Both the position numbers and the translations under genes were made by a program. A stretch of DNA of 32,850 nucleotides. Source: Flavobacteriaceae bacterium. GTDB lineage: Bacteria > Bacteroidota > Bacteroidia > Flavobacteriales > Flavobacteriaceae. The DNA is taken from assembly GCA_020435965.1 (NCBI GenBank), contig JAGQYS010000093.1, positions 1 to 32,850 of the forward strand. Reading direction: 5' to 3'. Each line of letters starts with the position of its first letter. Position 1 is the stretch's first letter. The notes under the pieces were generated by a model. That model had not been told where the DNA came from and made no database searches. It saw only the letters and a list, made by a program, of their open reading frames with translations. Shown here one piece after another: positions 7,252 to 14,500 of this stretch.

Positions 7252-7653
7252 ATGTCAGAGGAAAAGTTACTTAATGGTATAGATAATTTATTGCAAGAGC
7301 ACTTTCTAAACTTAACAGAGAAGCTACTTCAATCTATGCACTTAAAATTTCTGCATACCGAAATACAAGACAGCAATATTATAAATGTAAAAGGAAGCAT
7401 TGAACTCGGTGTAATTTCATATAAATATGCTATTTATATGATTAGAAATACGTCTGAAGTAAATGATTCAATTGTTACTCGTTTTAGGGAAGGAATGGAT
7501 CCTCATACAGACAAAGGCTTAATAATAACAACTGGGAAATTTACAAGAAAAGCCAAACAACTTGCAAAACAAAAAGGAAAAATCCCAATAGATTTGGTTG
7601 ATGGTACTATTCTAAATAAAAAAATTACAGAAAACGCGATACAGATAGAATAA
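7252..7653 (+). CDS. Degenerate Mrr-like restriction-endonuclease-fold protein
   Basis: A 133-residue protein whose C-terminal part reads like the end of an Mrr-type catalytic domain: TRFREGM (77-82), then KGLIITTGKFTRKAKQLAK (88-106), then IPIDLVDGTIL (111-121). In Mrr proteins the preceding strands carry D and QxK catalytic residues. Here that section reads SIELGVISYKYAIYMIRN and shows no QxK, so the nuclease is probably inactive or altered. There is no methylase or specificity gene nearby. It is the last gene of a + strand run and converges on the minus-strand DUF427 gene 10 bases away. Confidence 0.55.
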   Translation: MSEEKLLNGIDNLLQEHFLNLTEKLLQSMHLKFLHTEIQDSNIINVKGSIELGVISYKYAIYMIRNTSEVNDSIVTRFREGMDPHTDKGLIITTGKFTRKAKQLAKQKGKIPIDLVDGTILNKKITENAIQIE

Positions 7654-7662
7654 CATCATTTT

Positions 7663-8229
7663 CTACCAATGTTCCGTGCCCTTAGCACCCTTAAACGGGC
7701 CGACTAAATTTTTGATAACCCAACCTGCATAAACCGTACTTTTTTGTGCTTGTACTTTTTCTTCGCCAATAAAACAATCTAAAGTCTGCGGGTAGAAAGA
7801 GAAATACTTTTTTAGCATCTTATATTCGTCAAAAGGGGCTTCATAGGTCCAGGCAATAATAACATTAGGATTACTTTTTAGAGCCCAATAATTGGCTTTT
7901 CCTTTCCATTCGCACCAACTATGTCTATCTTTTATTTGAACTAGAAGGTTTATGTTCACATCTGTTGGCGGTATATAAACCGTTGGTGGATTTGCGGTTT
8001 CGCAAACTGCTAAAGCATTATTTGTTTTAACCAATACATCTTCCTTAAATAAAACTCTTACCAATTCTTTAATTGATTTAACTGTAGGTGGTCTGGAAAA
8101 ATCCCAAACAGACATTTGTCCATCTTTTGGAGTTATCGCAAAATCAGGACGTTCCTTTCCTGTGTATTGCCATTTAGCTCTTGCTTTTATAATCCAGTCT
8201 GGTAAGTGTTTTTTCAAAAATACATTCAA
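7663..8229 (-). CDS. DUF427 domain protein (long form)
   Basis: A 188-residue protein of the DUF427 family, shown by ETANPPTVYIPPTDV, the SWCEWKGKANYW motif and WTYEAP. The biochemical role of DUF427 is not established. It carries N- and C-terminal extensions compared with the 93-residue DUF427 protein at 28523-28804. The start is probably a TTG codon at 8229-8227, as no in-frame ATG exists near the N-terminus; another TTG lies four codons further in. It is the only convincing minus-strand gene in the window, divergent from the thiolase gene and with its own promoter. Confidence 0.85.
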   Translation of the reverse strand: MNVFLKKHLPDWIIKARAKWQYTGKERPDFAITPKDGQMSVWDFSRPPTVKSIKELVRVLFKEDVLVKTNNALAVCETANPPTVYIPPTDVNINLLVQIKDRHSWCEWKGKANYWALKSNPNVIIAWTYEAPFDEYKMLKKYFSFYPQTLDCFIGEEKVQAQKSTVYAGWVIKNLVGPFKGAKGTEHW

Positions 8230-8236
8230 TTTAAAA

Positions 8237-8264
8237 CAAAGTTAGAAAAATATATATATTACAA
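8237..8264 (-). promoter_or_regulatory. Bacteroidetes-type promoter for the minus-strand DUF427 gene
   Basis: Reading the minus strand, TTG (8264-8262) is followed after 17 bases by TAACTTTG (8244-8237), a full match to the TTG-N17-23-TANNTTTG consensus. The box ends 7 bases before the assumed TTG start codon at 8229, so the leader would be only a few bases long, or translation begins at the TTG four codons further in. Confidence 0.55.
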
Positions 8265-8331
8265 GGTTTTAAATATAAGGCTTTAGGTGATTTGCTGTGG
8301 TAACTTGCAACCCAAAAATAAGCCATTCTAT

Positions 8332-9588
8332 ATGAAATCTAAAAACAACAAAATATGGTTAGCATCTGGGTTGCGCACACCATTTGTTAAAGAAAATAAA
8401 GAGTTTAAAGATATTTCTGCTATAGATTTATCTGTTGCTGTGGTTAATAATATGAAACGCAAAGAACAGATTAATCCAAATTATGTAGCTTGGGGCACTG
8501 TTGTGCCTAATCTTACATATAGTAATATAGCACGTGATATTGTGTTAGAGTCTGAAATAAAAGACGAGACCATTTCTTTTTCTACAACAATGGCCTGTAG
8601 TACGAGTTTATTGTCAACCATTCAACTAGCATCTATGTTACAAGAGGATGAGGTTGGTATTTCTGGTGGTGTTGAGAGTTTTTCTAATATTCAATTCGGA
8701 CTTTCAAACAAAACGTCTAAATGGTTAAAGAGTCTGCCAAAAATAAAAGGCTTTATCAATAAGCTAAAATGGGCCTTTAAGATTTTTAAGTTCAAATTAT
8801 ACATACCACCAGGTGTAAATAGGGTTACAGGCAAAAGTATGGGACAACATGCCGAAATTACGGCACAACGTCTTGGAATTGAGCGGGAAAAACAAGACCA
8901 ATTAGCGTACAATAGCCACATTAATTACTTTAATGCCAAAACCCAAGGATTTTATGATGATTTAGTATTTCCGGCATTTAATGTACTTGAAGATTTAATC
9001 CCAAGAAAAAACACGTCGTTAGAAAAATTGACAACCTTAAAACCAGTGTTTGATAAAAAGTCTGGCAAAGGAACATTATCTGCTGGTAATTCTACCTTGT
9101 TCACAGATGGTGCTGCAGGTGTTTGGGTTGCTGGTGAAAAGAAAATTAAAGACCTTAAAACGCCCTACAAAGCACAATTGGTAGATTGGGAAATGGCAGG
9201 TGTAAATATAGAGGAAGAAGGTATTTTAATGTCACCAACATTTGCCATTCCTAGATTGTTAGAACGTAACGGGTTAACCTATAACGATATTGATGTATGG
9301 GAAATACACGAAGCGTTTGCATCTCAAGTATTGTCAACAATTAGCAATCTCGAAAATACCGAGCATCTTAAAAAAGTTGGGGTAAAATCTAACTTCGGGA
9401 AATTCCCAATGGAAAAACTAAACACCAATGGCAGTAGCATAGCCATTGGTCATCCGTTTGGGGCAACTGGGGCGAGAATCATCAGTCAGACTCTAAAACA
9501 ACTACACCTTTTGGGCAGAAATAAAACGGCTGTAATCAGTGTTTGTGCCGATGGTGGTTTGGGTGCTGTAGCCTTATTAAAAAACTAG
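8332..9588 (+). CDS. Acetyl-CoA acyltransferase (thiolase)
   Basis: A 418-residue thiolase, which cleaves 3-ketoacyl-CoA to acetyl-CoA or runs the reverse condensation. The nucleophile is C89 in TTMACSTSL. H326 in WEIHEAFA, H374 in AIGHPFGATG and C405 in CADGGLG complete the catalytic set. The WEIHEAFA wording is closer to FadI and the trifunctional-enzyme beta subunit than to biosynthetic thiolases, so fatty-acid beta-oxidation is likely. ATG 8332 is preferred over a GTG 45 bases upstream because family similarity starts just after it. No partner hydratase/dehydrogenase gene is nearby. Confidence 0.92.
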   Translation: MKSKNNKIWLASGLRTPFVKENKEFKDISAIDLSVAVVNNMKRKEQINPNYVAWGTVVPNLTYSNIARDIVLESEIKDETISFSTTMACSTSLLSTIQLASMLQEDEVGISGGVESFSNIQFGLSNKTSKWLKSLPKIKGFINKLKWAFKIFKFKLYIPPGVNRVTGKSMGQHAEITAQRLGIEREKQDQLAYNSHINYFNAKTQGFYDDLVFPAFNVLEDLIPRKNTSLEKLTTLKPVFDKKSGKGTLSAGNSTLFTDGAAGVWVAGEKKIKDLKTPYKAQLVDWEMAGVNIEEEGILMSPTFAIPRLLERNGLTYNDIDVWEIHEAFASQVLSTISNLENTEHLKKVGVKSNFGKFPMEKLNTNGSSIAIGHPFGATGARIISQTLKQLHLLGRNKTAVISVCADGGLGAVALLKN

Positions 9589-9615
9589 AATAATAATTAA
9601 TTTAAATCAAATACA

Positions 9616-9990
9616 ATGACAGACAACGAAATTAAAGAACAGTTAGATGGTATGCTTACTATGGTACATAATGGTGAAATTTTAGAAGCCATAGATAAGT
9701 ACTATCACGATGAATTAGTAACGCAAGAAGGTGTTAACGGAGAGCCTTTAGTAGGTGGTAAAAAGGCTTACCTAGAAGGGTATAAAGAATTTTTAGAAAA
9801 CATGAGTCGTGTAACCACCTTTAAAGGTACACCAGGTTTAACTGGAGTAAATGTTTCTACCATTGGATGGGAACTTGATTTTGACAACAAACTACCACAA
9901 TGGGGAACCGTAAATTTTAACGAACTAGCTGTACAGGAATGGAAAGATGGTAAAATTTATAGAGAAACCTATTTTTATAAGCCAGAATAA
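9616..9990 (+). CDS. NTF2-like/SnoaL-like protein
   Basis: A 124-residue single-domain protein of the NTF2-like fold: an N-terminal helix pair (LDGMLTMVHNGEILEAIDKYYHDEL) with the phrase VTQEGVNGEPLVGGKKAYLEGYKEFL, then beta strands ending in EWKDGKIYRETYFY. This fold serves as isomerase, cyclase or ligand-binding scaffold, and the actual function cannot be read here. It follows the thiolase by 27 bases and ends with a strong terminator 50 bases later. Two other members of the same fold occur at 24337 and 25555. Confidence 0.8.
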   Translation: MTDNEIKEQLDGMLTMVHNGEILEAIDKYYHDELVTQEGVNGEPLVGGKKAYLEGYKEFLENMSRVTTFKGTPGLTGVNVSTIGWELDFDNKLPQWGTVNFNELAVQEWKDGKIYRETYFYKPE

Positions 9991-10040
9991 ATTTGACCTT
10001 TAGTTTTAATTCGTTAAAACTAGATAATCCCAGGATAATC

Positions 10041-10074
10041 AAAAAGACTTTTACTATTCAGTGGAAGTCTTTTT
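10041..10074 (+). terminator. Rho-independent terminator
   Basis: AAAAAGACTTTTACT (10041-10055) pairs with AGTGGAAGTCTTTTT (10060-10074) over 15 positions with two G-U pairs, around the tetraloop ATTC. The 3' arm ends in five T. It separates the thiolase/NTF2-like unit from selO. Confidence 0.85.
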
Positions 10075-10182
10075 ACTTTGTCTAAAACTAAATATTCATT
10101 AATAAAATTATTGAGAAAAATATACATTTTTCAATGTTTTATATTTAGCATTACAAGACGCGTTTCTCTATAAATTTGTAAA

Positions 10183-11754
10183 ATGAAAAGTAAACTAAAC
10201 ATAAAAGATAAATTTAATAAAGAACTTCCAGCAGACCCAAATACTGCTAATACCAGAAGACAGGTAAAAGAAGCGTGTTACTCTTTTGTAACACCAAAAC
10301 AAACCGAAAAACCTGAAATGCTTCACGTTTCACCAGAAATGATAAACAATATAGGTTTAACATCAGAAGATGCAACGTCCAAAGAATTCTTAAACACATT
10401 CACAGGCAATGCTGTTTTACCTAATACCAATCCTTACGCAATGTGCTATGGTGGACACCAATTTGGCAATTGGGCAGGACAATTAGGAGATGGACGTGCG
10501 ATAAACCTTTGTGAAGTTGAGCATAATGATAAAAATTGGGCATTACAATTAAAAGGTGCAGGCGAAACACCATACTCACGTACTGCAGATGGTCTGGCTG
10601 TACTTCGCTCTTCTATTAGAGAATATCTCTGTAGTGAGGCAATGCATCATTTAGGCGTGCCAACTACAAGAGCATTGTCTTTGGCTTTAAGTGGAGATAA
10701 AGTACTTCGTGATGTTATGTATGATGGTAATCCAGATTTTGAGAAAGGCGCCATAGTTTGTCGTACTGCAGAATCGTTCATCCGTTTTGGTAATTTTGAA
10801 ATATTTGCATCTCGTGGTGATACAAAAACCTTGAAGACCTTGGTAGATTATACCATAAAGCATCATTTTTCACATTTAGGTAAACCCTCAAAAGAAACCT
10901 ATTTGGCATTCTTTAAAGAGGTGGCAAATCGTAGTTTAGAAATGGTAACCCATTGGCAACGTGTTGGTTTTGTTCATGGCGTAATGAATACTGATAACTT
11001 ATCTATTTTAGGATTAACTATAGATTATGGGCCTTATGGCTGGTTAGAAGGTTACGACCATGACTGGACGCCAAACACAACCGATAAACAGTTTAAAAGA
11101 TATCGCTACGGAACCCAACCACAAATTGTACTTTGGAATCTGTTACAACTTGCTAATGCCTTGTTCCCATTAATTGAAAATGCAGATGCGCTAGAGAAAA
11201 TTCTTCATCAATACCGAGAAGACGAAAGCATTGCTTATACAAATATGATGCGCTCTAAATTAGGGCTGAAGAATAAAGCAGAAAGTGATGAAGAATTAAT
11301 TAAAGATTTAGAACGAATTCTTCAATTGACCGAGACAGATATGACTATTTTCTTCAGAAAATTGGCAGACCTTAAAAAGTTAGAATACAACAAAGGGTTA
11401 GATATTATTGCACAATCATTTTATGAGCCTTACGATTTAAAAGACCCAGTAGTAAAAGAAAATTGGGAGAAATGGTTTAAAGCTTATGGCGAAAAGTTAC
11501 TGGTAGAACCACTTAATGATGAGAACAGAAAAATTGAAATGAACAAAGTAAACCCGAAATATGTGTTGCGAAATTATATGGCGCAACTAGCTATAGATGA
11601 TGCAGATAGCGGCGATTATAAATTGATTGATGAATTATTTCAATTACTTAAAAAGCCTTATGACGAACAACCAGAAAACGAAAAATGGTTCGCGAAACGG
11701 CCGGAATGGGCAAGGAGTAAAGTAGGTTGCTCAATGTTGTCTTGTAGCTCATAA
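10183..11754 (+). CDS. selO: Protein adenylyltransferase SelO (YdiU family)
   Basis: A 523-residue pseudokinase-fold enzyme. SelO proteins transfer AMP to hydroxyl side chains of target proteins and are tied to redox homeostasis. Visible motifs are YGGHQFGNWAGQLGDGRA (109-126), LKGAGETPYSRTADG, LRSSIREYL, HGVMNTDNLSILGLTIDYGP and the tail GCSMLSCSS. In eukaryotic SelO the third residue from the end is selenocysteine; here it is C521, the bacterial form. The gene follows a terminator, so it likely heads a new unit. A hairpin or promoter upstream was not convincingly found. Confidence 0.96.
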   Translation: MKSKLNIKDKFNKELPADPNTANTRRQVKEACYSFVTPKQTEKPEMLHVSPEMINNIGLTSEDATSKEFLNTFTGNAVLPNTNPYAMCYGGHQFGNWAGQLGDGRAINLCEVEHNDKNWALQLKGAGETPYSRTADGLAVLRSSIREYLCSEAMHHLGVPTTRALSLALSGDKVLRDVMYDGNPDFEKGAIVCRTAESFIRFGNFEIFASRGDTKTLKTLVDYTIKHHFSHLGKPSKETYLAFFKEVANRSLEMVTHWQRVGFVHGVMNTDNLSILGLTIDYGPYGWLEGYDHDWTPNTTDKQFKRYRYGTQPQIVLWNLLQLANALFPLIENADALEKILHQYREDESIAYTNMMRSKLGLKNKAESDEELIKDLERILQLTETDMTIFFRKLADLKKLEYNKGLDIIAQSFYEPYDLKDPVVKENWEKWFKAYGEKLLVEPLNDENRKIEMNKVNPKYVLRNYMAQLAIDDADSGDYKLIDELFQLLKKPYDEQPENEKWFAKRPEWARSKVGCSMLSCSS

Positions 11755-11822
11755 ATTAGAAAATCAGAGTTTTAAACTTCTATAGAAATCAATATTTTAA
11801 TAAAATAAAATTTTAAATAAAC

Positions 11823-12266
11823 ATGGATAAGCAAAAAATTAAAGACGCGTTAATCGCATTAGAAAAACATCACATTGATGAAGCTGAAATGAAATATGAG
11901 GACTTTTTAAAAGGCAACCTTTTAGACAAAACTGAAGTGGTAGATGATGACGACCAATCGCACCACAGACAGAGTATTGAAATTTCGGACCAGTTGGAAG
12001 AACAAGCACATGTACATGCAGACCATTTGGAAGCCATTAATAAAATATCTTTTGAGCCAACAGAGGTGGTTCAACCAGGTGCAATTGTTAGTGTAAACGG
12101 TAGGTGTATGATAGTGGCAGTTTCTAAACCTGCATTTAATGTAGATGGACGCGATTTTTTAGGCATTTCGCCAAATGCACCGATTTATAGCAGTTTAAAA
12201 GGTAAAAAAGCTGGAGAGAGTTTTACGTTCAACAATCTTGATTTTACTATAGAGGCTGTAAATTAA
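11823..12266 (+). CDS. GreA/GreB C-terminal-domain-like protein
   Basis: A 147-residue protein. Residues ~70-147 resemble the FKBP-like C-terminal domain of GreA/GreB: TEVVQPGAIVSVNGRCMIVAVS, then ISPNAPIYSSLKGKKAGESF, then FTIEAVN, echoing the SPlg-aL-Gk-vGd pattern. The N-terminal part is acidic and helical (ALIALEKHHIDEAEMKYEDF, then DDDDQSHH), much shorter than the coiled coil of true Gre factors and without a matching acidic tip, so RNA cleavage stimulation is unlikely to be retained as such. It could still bind the RNA polymerase secondary channel. It lies between selO and a UDG-like gene. Confidence 0.6.
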   Translation: MDKQKIKDALIALEKHHIDEAEMKYEDFLKGNLLDKTEVVDDDDQSHHRQSIEISDQLEEQAHVHADHLEAINKISFEPTEVVQPGAIVSVNGRCMIVAVSKPAFNVDGRDFLGISPNAPIYSSLKGKKAGESFTFNNLDFTIEAVN

Positions 12267-12277
12267 AACCATTATTT

Positions 12278-12868
12278 ATGCAGCACACGTTTGATAAACT
12301 TTTAAAAGACATTAAAAAATGTCAAACCTGTGCCGCTTTTCTTCCTAATGCACCTAAACCTATTGTTAGTGTGAGTCCAGAATCCAAGATATTGGTAATT
12401 GGGCAAGCACCAGGTACTAAAGTTCATGAAAGCGACATTCCATTTAATGATAAAAGTGGTGAAAATTTAAGAGACTGGCTTGGTGTAACCAAAGCACAAT
12501 TTTACGATACTAAATTGTTTGGCATTGTGCCTATGGGGTTTTGTTTTCCAGGAAGTAATCCTAAAGGTGGAGACTTGCCACCACGAAAAGAATGTGCACC
12601 ACAATGGCACAATGCTCTTTTTAGTGAAATGCCAAAGGTTGAGTTGGTATTACTTATTGGACAATATGCCCAAAAATATTATTTGGGCAAGAGTATGAAA
12701 AAGAACCTTACCGAAACGGTAAAATATGGTTATGAGTATTTGCCAAAGTACTTTCCTTTGGTACATCCATCGCCATTAAATTTTAGATGGCAGGCAAAAA
12801 ATCCATGGTTTAAAACAGATGTTTTGCCAATGTTGCAAAAAAAAGTAGAACAGATAACACATAATTAA
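12278..12868 (+). CDS. Uracil-DNA glycosylase superfamily protein
   Basis: A 196-residue protein of the UDG fold. It has an N-terminal cysteine pair C15/C18 (KKCQTCAAF), motif I VIGQAPGTKVH at 40-50, a strand LVLLIGQYAQKYY and the motif II-like HPSPLN at 163-168. The GQAPG and HPSPLN pair places it with single-cluster or small UDG-like families rather than with classical Ung. It likely excises damaged bases or acts on related nucleotides. Gap to the next gene is 3 bases. An AlkA-type glycosylase occurs 6 kb further on. Confidence 0.8.
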   Translation: MQHTFDKLLKDIKKCQTCAAFLPNAPKPIVSVSPESKILVIGQAPGTKVHESDIPFNDKSGENLRDWLGVTKAQFYDTKLFGIVPMGFCFPGSNPKGGDLPPRKECAPQWHNALFSEMPKVELVLLIGQYAQKYYLGKSMKKNLTETVKYGYEYLPKYFPLVHPSPLNFRWQAKNPWFKTDVLPMLQKKVEQITHN

Positions 12869-12871
12869 AAA

Positions 12872-13165
12872 ATGAAATTATACGATACACCCTCTGAATT
12901 ACTAAATAACCTTAATAAAAGAGGTTTTACCATTGGTTTTAATATGTATGGGGTTTATTGTAAAGGATTAGACAGACATTTTAAGCCCGAAAAATTTAAA
13001 ATAACAGAATTTCACCGTTTTGATAATGATTCAGATCCAGGAGCGCAGAGTATAGTATACGCATTAGAAACTAAAGACAACTACAAAGGTGTTTTAGTAG
13101 ATGCTTATGGCATGTATTCAGACCCATTATCTTTTGAAATGATTCAGAAACTGAAAACACATTAA
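12872..13165 (+). CDS. Small conserved protein, stand-alone N-domain of the 13865/16626/17941 family
   Basis: A 97-residue protein with the pattern LLNNLNKRGF-PEKFKITEFHRFD-SIVYALE-KGVLVDAYGMY. Similar flavobacterial proteins are, as I recall, named phosphoribosylpyrophosphate synthetase in databases, but no PRPP-binding motif is visible, so that name is not supported. The same domain forms the N-terminal half of three larger proteins in this window, where it is followed by a further ~80-residue module that is absent here. It overlaps no neighbour and starts 3 bases after the UDG-like gene. The function is unknown. Confidence 0.7.
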   Translation: MKLYDTPSELLNNLNKRGFTIGFNMYGVYCKGLDRHFKPEKFKITEFHRFDNDSDPGAQSIVYALETKDNYKGVLVDAYGMYSDPLSFEMIQKLKTH

Positions 13166-13169
13166 TACA

Positions 13170-13835
13170 ATGAAAAAAAACAGGATAATATTTTGGGCAA
13201 CCACCCTATTAATTGCATTGCCAATGCTAGGCAATGGCGTTATGGAAATGATACAGCCAAATATGCTTTTAGAAGAAGCCAATAGATTAGGCTATCCCTT
13301 ATATTTTTTTACCTGGTTAGGGGTTGCTAAAATAACAGGTTCACTATTATTAGTTATTCCTCAAGTAGGAAAAAAGCTTAACGAGTTGGCTTATGCTGGT
13401 TTCTTTTTCGATTTTTTATTCGCATTTCTAACCTTAATGTCTATTAAAGATTATAAAACAGCTATTGCACCAATTGCCTTTATGGCATTGCTTTATGTGT
13501 CATATCACTATAAAAATAAATTAACCAATAAAACCAATAAAATGATTGTAGGAGTTTTTAAATATAAGATAAACCCAAAATTTCAGGAGGAATTTGACTA
13601 TTTATACGGTCATGCCACAAAATACTTGGATGCTATAAAAGGTTATGATGGCCATGTAACTTATGATGGCGAAGACGGCGAAAAAATGCTTGTTGTACAC
13701 TTTAAAGACAAAGAATCGTTTTTAGTTTGGGATGAGCATCCAGAACACAAAAAATATAAAGAGCGTGGTAAAAAAGACATCTTTGAATATTATGATGTTT
13801 CCGTCGGAGAAATTTTTGAAAGACATATAAAATAA
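13170..13835 (+). CDS. DoxX-like membrane protein fused to ABM-like domain
   Basis: A 221-residue protein. The first ~115 residues contain four predicted membrane segments (around 7-25, 44-62, 70-90 and 95-112) with the DoxX-like pattern GNGVMEMIQP, LGYPLYFFTWLGVAKITGSLLLVIP. From about residue 125 a soluble dimeric alpha-beta barrel of the antibiotic biosynthesis monooxygenase kind begins: GVFKYKINPKFQEEFDYLYG, VVHFKDKESFLVWDEHPEHKKY, then FEYYDVSVGEI. The junction lies at KMIVG, where an ATG (13542) could also serve as an internal start for a separate domain. The substrate is unknown; a redox or quinone-related role is a guess. Confidence 0.75.
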   Translation: MKKNRIIFWATTLLIALPMLGNGVMEMIQPNMLLEEANRLGYPLYFFTWLGVAKITGSLLLVIPQVGKKLNELAYAGFFFDFLFAFLTLMSIKDYKTAIAPIAFMALLYVSYHYKNKLTNKTNKMIVGVFKYKINPKFQEEFDYLYGHATKYLDAIKGYDGHVTYDGEDGEKMLVVHFKDKESFLVWDEHPEHKKYKERGKKDIFEYYDVSVGEIFERHIK

Positions 13836-13864
13836 ACTAAAAATACAAATAATAAATTAAAATT

Positions 13865-14419
13865 ATGGAAAATATTAACCTAACAGACTCACTACTTGAA
13901 GTAGTAGACCAATTAAAAAAGAATGGCTATAATAATGATTTTGAATATCATGCAGACCATATTCATGCCATTCAAGGTAATGTAAAATTAGAAGTAGATG
14001 ATTTTAAGGTAGATAAAGGTTATCAATTTGAATGTGCTACCTCTGGCGATTGTTCTGCTGTATATGCTATTTCTTCAGAAAAGAATAATCTAAAAGGTGT
14101 TTTAGTTGATTTTTACGATACTAATATTAGAAAATTAGATGATAAAATTGCTCAAAAATTCGAAGTAGATACACAAATCAACCATAACGATGATTCTAGA
14201 GTTGAAACCAGATATGGAATGAATAAAGTTTTTAAAGATACATTTAACGAAAATCCTGATCGATATGAATTAAGAGTTGGTTATCCTGATTTTCCAAAAT
14301 GTCCATTTAACCAAACATTTAAAATGTTGGGTTACGATAAAGAAAACAAAGATTACGTTTGGTTAGTCACTAGCGTCCTAAAAGATGACAGATTACCAAG
14401 AGTAAGTTATTCCAAATAA
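13865..14419 (+). CDS. Paralogous family protein 1 (N-domain plus C-terminal module)
   Basis: A 184-residue soluble protein. Residues ~10-100 repeat the domain of the 97-residue protein at 12872 (LKKNGYNNDF, VDDFKVDKGYQFE, AVYAIS, KGVLVDFYD). Residues ~115-184 form a second module shared with the proteins at 16626 and 17941: RYGMNKVFKDTFNENPDRYELR, then YPDFPKCPFNQTF, then MLGYDKENKDYVWLVTSV. No catalytic motif, signal peptide or membrane segment is recognised. A terminator follows, so it ends its transcription unit. I do not recognise the C-terminal module. Confidence 0.75.
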   Translation: MENINLTDSLLEVVDQLKKNGYNNDFEYHADHIHAIQGNVKLEVDDFKVDKGYQFECATSGDCSAVYAISSEKNNLKGVLVDFYDTNIRKLDDKIAQKFEVDTQINHNDDSRVETRYGMNKVFKDTFNENPDRYELRVGYPDFPKCPFNQTFKMLGYDKENKDYVWLVTSVLKDDRLPRVSYSK

Positions 14420-14435
14420 TAGCACAATCTACATT

Positions 14436-14470
14436 AAAAGCACTCAAATTTATATCCTGAGTGCTTTTTT
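14436..14470 (+). terminator. Rho-independent terminator
   Basis: AAAAGCACTCA (14436-14446) pairs perfectly with TGAGTGCTTTT (14458-14468), with an 11-base loop and a T-run to 14470. It separates paralog 1 from the lipoprotein gene at 14501. Confidence 0.85.
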
Positions 14471-14500
14471 AAAATATTCCAATAATAAAAACACTATAAT

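Noticed and set aside
10171-10178. TAAATTTG box 4 bases upstream of the selO ATG
   Set aside because: It fits the -7 consensus but no TTG lies 17-23 bases upstream, and the transcript would start at or inside the start codon. Taken as chance in AT-rich DNA.
12872-13165. Name phosphoribosylpyrophosphate synthetase for the 97-residue protein and its paralogs
   Set aside because: No PRPP-binding loop or other synthetase motif is visible, and the protein is far too short.
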